37,434 nt of DNA from Alphaproteobacteria bacterium (GTDB taxonomy: Bacteria > Pseudomonadota > Alphaproteobacteria > Rhizobiales > NORP267), in NCBI GenBank assembly GCA_028599125.1, contig JAQRMX010000024.1, positions 1 to 37,434 on the forward strand. Reading direction: 5' to 3'. Each line of letters begins with the position of its first letter. Position 1 is the stretch's first letter. The notes beneath the pieces were generated by a model. That model was not told the origin of the DNA and did not search any database. It worked only from the letters and a program-made list of their open reading frames with translations. Positions 34,563 through 37,434 of this stretch are shown piece after piece. Both the position numbers and the translations under genes were made by a program.

Positions 34563-37434
34563 TCAATGAGAGCGCAATGGACGGGCAGGACCCTTATCCG
34601 GCGTTCCGGGAAAGAAAGGTTTCAGCCCCAATGGGCTGAACGTCAACAAATTCCGAAAAGCACCAGGGGTAACAAGAGATAGCGGATTAACAAGCACCTC
34701 AGGCGTCTCCCGTGAACCACGAACAGCAAAAGTCAGTCCTAGAACACCGCCTCCCTTTCCCCCGACGATAAGATCTCCAATAAAAGGAACGTGACCGAGA
34801 AGATGATTGAGAAGATAAGCAGGCACGTAAGTCCCAACAAGGTCCAGGCGGTCATTTTCAAAGTCAATGCCCCCCTCAACTGTGATCCCTAGGGACGGAC
34901 CCCGCAAAAAAGATTTTTCAAGAAAAATCATTCCGTCTGTTATTTTGAACGGTACATACAAATCATCAAACCAGATCTCCCCTCCCACGGAGCTCTCTTT
35001 CTCGGAGAGAAAATTCAGCGCTTTTTCACCTTGTAGAAAAAAATTATTTATTTTCAAAATGCCCCCTAGAGGACTAAGGGAGGAAAAATCAAGAAGCAGG
35101 GATAAAGAACCTCCATCCAGATGGTTATAAAAACCAGAAAAACGCAAAGCGGATCCCGCATCAGCCGAATCAATGATTAACCGCTGGTCGCCCCCCTCAA
35201 AAAATGCAGGAAAAAAACGAACTGATACAGGCCGATCATTAAATAATCCGCTCAGATCAAATCTCTGGAGATCACTTCCATGAAAGACCGAAGTCAATTC
35301 CATATTGCGCAATACAGAACCATATGCCCCTAATGCTTCATCCAGTCGTCCCGAAAAAAATACTTTACCTGTTCCCCATTTCGTCAATGATGCATTCTTC
35401 TGATCCAAAAAAGAGCGCATAACTCTGCGCAGATCAAAATGTTTCCCGGTCAATGATATCTCCAGGTCATTCGCCTGCCGTTGAATATTCAGAGACACAT
35501 CTTCATAAGCATGAAAAGAAAAAGACGGAAAATGCGCTGATTTTAGCCGACCAGATTCATACAGGGACAGCTCTCCTCGCACACTAGCAAAACCTGCATC
35601 AAATTCAATATCCTTAAGCTGCATCTCACCATTTTTAAAATTTGTAACCTTGGCCAGTATATGACCTGAAGCCCCGACTTTCTTCTCGTAATGCAAAAAA
35701 GGAATATCTATGGCGGTTCCCTTAAGATCTGCATAAATCGCAAATGAGTCACGAATCCCCTTATCCGGATGAAAATCCGGAATGACAGTTACCTGTAACG
35801 GCCCTTTCATATTTCCAAAACTCGTCTTGTACACTTCATCACGGAAACTGAATGTGAAATTCGGAGAAGAAAGATCTTCGGAATCAGATATGAGAGGGAT
35901 TGCCCATTCCATTCGCATATCAGCATCCATGAGACGACCCTTACCTGCAATCAGGAAAACATTATCACGGACATTTATAAGAAAATCCCCTCTGGAAAGA
36001 TCGTAATCTCCCCAAAAATTTTCCGCCGAGAGAGATTTTAATCTGCACGCGACATCCAAATTAAATTCCTTGAATGCCACATTTTCACTTAAGGGAATAA
36101 TCGCATTTAACGTCAATTTTCCCTCTCCGCCACTGAAGCTGGATACCTCTTTGCCCAAAACCCCTAGCATCTGAAACGACTGTTCAAAAAACTCTAGAAA
36201 GTCCTGTCCTCCTCCAGAAAGGGACAAAAATAAATCACCCTGAGCGTCAACGGACCAGATATCAGCTATCTCAAAATGTCCTTCCGAGGAGTTGAGATAC
36301 CTTCCTTCTGTAAGCAGTAATTGACCTTTGTCTATCGTGACCGCGAAATGTGATCCCCGAAGCTTTCCGTTTCCGCTCACAGCTCGCGCCTGTGGCACAC
36401 TTGAAAATCCCCCAAGCCCGACATCTTCAAAATTAAAAGAAAAATTCAGGACATCCGGCCCAAAGGCACCCGAATATTTCAATAGCTCCAGCGCTATTTG
36501 ATCAAGCTCAAGGTCCAGCGTTAAACCATTCAGAGTGCCCTCCAATATATGCATTGTGAACCATTTTCTGAGAGGAGGAAAAAGAAAAGATGGCCAGACA
36601 TCAAGAAAATTTTCCACCTTTATAACAGAAGGATGGCTCCCCGAGAGCTGAATATGAGAATCCTTTTGCCCCCAGAAAAAATCGCCAGCAAATGACGCAT
36701 CCAGAAAACCAAGAGAAATTCTCCCATGATTAAGGCCATAAAGACCTTTCACAAAATTGATATCACCCTGCATACTGATGATGTCACCAAAGTCCCTGTT
36801 GAACCATGAGACGTTTGCCTCCCCAGAGGGAGTAATTTTCTGTATATTCAGGGCATAGCGCCAGGTATCCGGAAACGAGCTCTCCCACTTCGGGCTCTCA
36901 ATCTGACCTGAAAAGGTGATGGCCCCTGGGCCGAAACTTATTTCGGACTCCTCAATCATTAAAACGCCCGTCCCCGCATCATAGCGGAAATCAAAAGCAC
37001 CTTTTTGAAAAGAGAGACTCTCCTTACTCCAGAAAGGATGAAACCGGCCTGACCTGAAACGAAAGCTCAGTGACGTACTACCTAACATGCCTTTCTGAAG
37101 AAAATGGCTCTTGAAAAAGAAACGGGCAGGCTCATCAAAATCAATGAATGGAGAGCCCGCCGCTCCATCCGGGATTAGGCTCTTCAACGCCACGTTATCA
37201 ATATTACCCGTAAGTTCAAAATTACCTTCCGGGCCCGGTAAAACAGCCCGTGCATGGAAAATAACAGGCTCAGAAACAGTGAGCCCCTGCAAACGCCCCC
37301 TGATATCTAATTCGCCATCTTCCAAAGAAAAAACAAAAGTCCCATTCTCACTTTCATAACGCTCTTCACGCGGCTCATGAATAAAAATCACTCGAGTATC
37401 CCTTATGCTGAACTCTCTGATATGCTGAAACAGA
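34563..37434 (-). CDS. AsmA/YhdP-like envelope protein, N-terminus outside the window
   Basis: This is a large envelope protein of the AsmA-like superfamily (DUF3971/YhdP type). The frame stays open to the last base, so more than 955 residues are encoded and the start lies beyond the window; the GTG at 37391 is internal. The visible part is a long run of beta strands alternating with Gly/Ser/Asp turns, as expected for the groove-forming repeats of bridge-like lipid transfer proteins. The C-terminus has the family hallmark: ITDGMIFLEKSFLRGPSLGI, then VGTYVPAYLLNHLLGHVPFIG and GGKGGGVLGL with VNPLS. YhdP and relatives move phospholipid to the outer membrane, so it may act alongside mlaEFD at the other end of the window. 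Confidence 0.87.
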   Translation of the reverse strand, partial: LFQHIREFSIRDTRVIFIHEPREERYESENGTFVFSLEDGELDIRGRLQGLTVSEPVIFHARAVLPGPEGNFELTGNIDNVALKSLIPDGAAGSPFIDFDEPARFFFKSHFLQKGMLGSTSLSFRFRSGRFHPFWSKESLSFQKGAFDFRYDAGTGVLMIEESEISFGPGAITFSGQIESPKWESSFPDTWRYALNIQKITPSGEANVSWFNRDFGDIISMQGDINFVKGLYGLNHGRISLGFLDASFAGDFFWGQKDSHIQLSGSHPSVIKVENFLDVWPSFLFPPLRKWFTMHILEGTLNGLTLDLELDQIALELLKYSGAFGPDVLNFSFNFEDVGLGGFSSVPQARAVSGNGKLRGSHFAVTIDKGQLLLTEGRYLNSSEGHFEIADIWSVDAQGDLFLSLSGGGQDFLEFFEQSFQMLGVLGKEVSSFSGGEGKLTLNAIIPLSENVAFKEFNLDVACRLKSLSAENFWGDYDLSRGDFLINVRDNVFLIAGKGRLMDADMRMEWAIPLISDSEDLSSPNFTFSFRDEVYKTSFGNMKGPLQVTVIPDFHPDKGIRDSFAIYADLKGTAIDIPFLHYEKKVGASGHILAKVTNFKNGEMQLKDIEFDAGFASVRGELSLYESGRLKSAHFPSFSFHAYEDVSLNIQRQANDLEISLTGKHFDLRRVMRSFLDQKNASLTKWGTGKVFFSGRLDEALGAYGSVLRNMELTSVFHGSDLQRFDLSGLFNDRPVSVRFFPAFFEGGDQRLIIDSADAGSALRFSGFYNHLDGGSLSLLLDFSSLSPLGGILKINNFFLQGEKALNFLSEKESSVGGEIWFDDLYVPFKITDGMIFLEKSFLRGPSLGITVEGGIDFENDRLDLVGTYVPAYLLNHLLGHVPFIGDLIVGGKGGGVLGLTFAVRGSRETPEVLVNPLSLVTPGAFRNLLTFSPLGLKPFFPGTPDKGPARPLRSH

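Overview
This window looks like ordinary chromosome of an alphaproteobacterium. Every recognisable protein is of alphaproteobacterial type: RNase E with a long acidic insert, a biotin carrier protein with EAMKTMN, DUF2155 next to an NDUFA12-family protein, a class II NrdJ, and an iscS-sufBCDS-sufT-sufA operon. The gene orders amiC-mrcA-prfB and rne-dsbA-accB-accC-aat-DUF2155-NDUFA12 point to the Rhodospirillales/Acetobacterales side of the class. That placement is inferred from gene content and order, not from a tree. About 84% of the bases are coding by my hand sum. Several gaps of 0.5-1 kb sit where related genomes carry genes, which suggests mild gene erosion. I saw no rRNA, tRNA, insertion sequence, prophage or CRISPR array.

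Layout. 1-2.2 kb: mlaE-mlaF-mlaD on the minus strand, a phospholipid ABC transporter with mlaD cut by the window edge. 2.2-3.65 kb: a plus-strand gene of unknown function, preceded by two coupled mini-ORFs. 3.8-9.3 kb, minus strand: amiC, mrcA and prfB (a cell-wall amidase, a bifunctional penicillin-binding protein and release factor 2). prfB must be read through a programmed +1 frameshift. 9.3-12.8 kb: rne with a long, apparently structured leader. 13.8-17.7 kb, plus strand: a DsbA-like thiol oxidoreductase, accB, accC and aat. 17.6-18.5 kb, minus strand: DUF2155 and an NDUFA12-family protein; the end of aat overlaps the end of DUF2155 tail to tail. 19.06-20.5 kb: a DEAD-box RNA helicase. 20.99-24.6 kb: nrdJ, a B12-dependent ribonucleotide reductase carrying an in-frame 18-bp tandem repeat. 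24.7-31.8 kb: the SUF iron-sulfur operon in the order iscS-like, sufB, sufC, sufD, sufS, sufT, sufA, running into nrdJ. 31.8-32.5 kb: a gap holding a 15-bp palindrome inside a possible promoter, a candidate 52-codon ORF and a degenerate repeat array. 32.5-34.5 kb: an alpha/beta hydrolase and tyrS. 34.56 kb to the end: an AsmA/YhdP-type envelope protein, open at its N-terminal side.

How the genes fit together. Three groups serve the envelope: Mla lipid transport, PBP1A plus amidase, and the YhdP-like protein. accBC feeds fatty-acid synthesis. The SUF operon builds Fe-S clusters. rne, the helicase, prfB, tyrS and aat serve RNA metabolism, translation and protein turnover. I found no defence, secretion or biosynthetic system. 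The least explained material is the iscS-hydrolase gap, the unknown gene at 2.6 kb and its leader, and short repeat sets near mrcA and the helicase.
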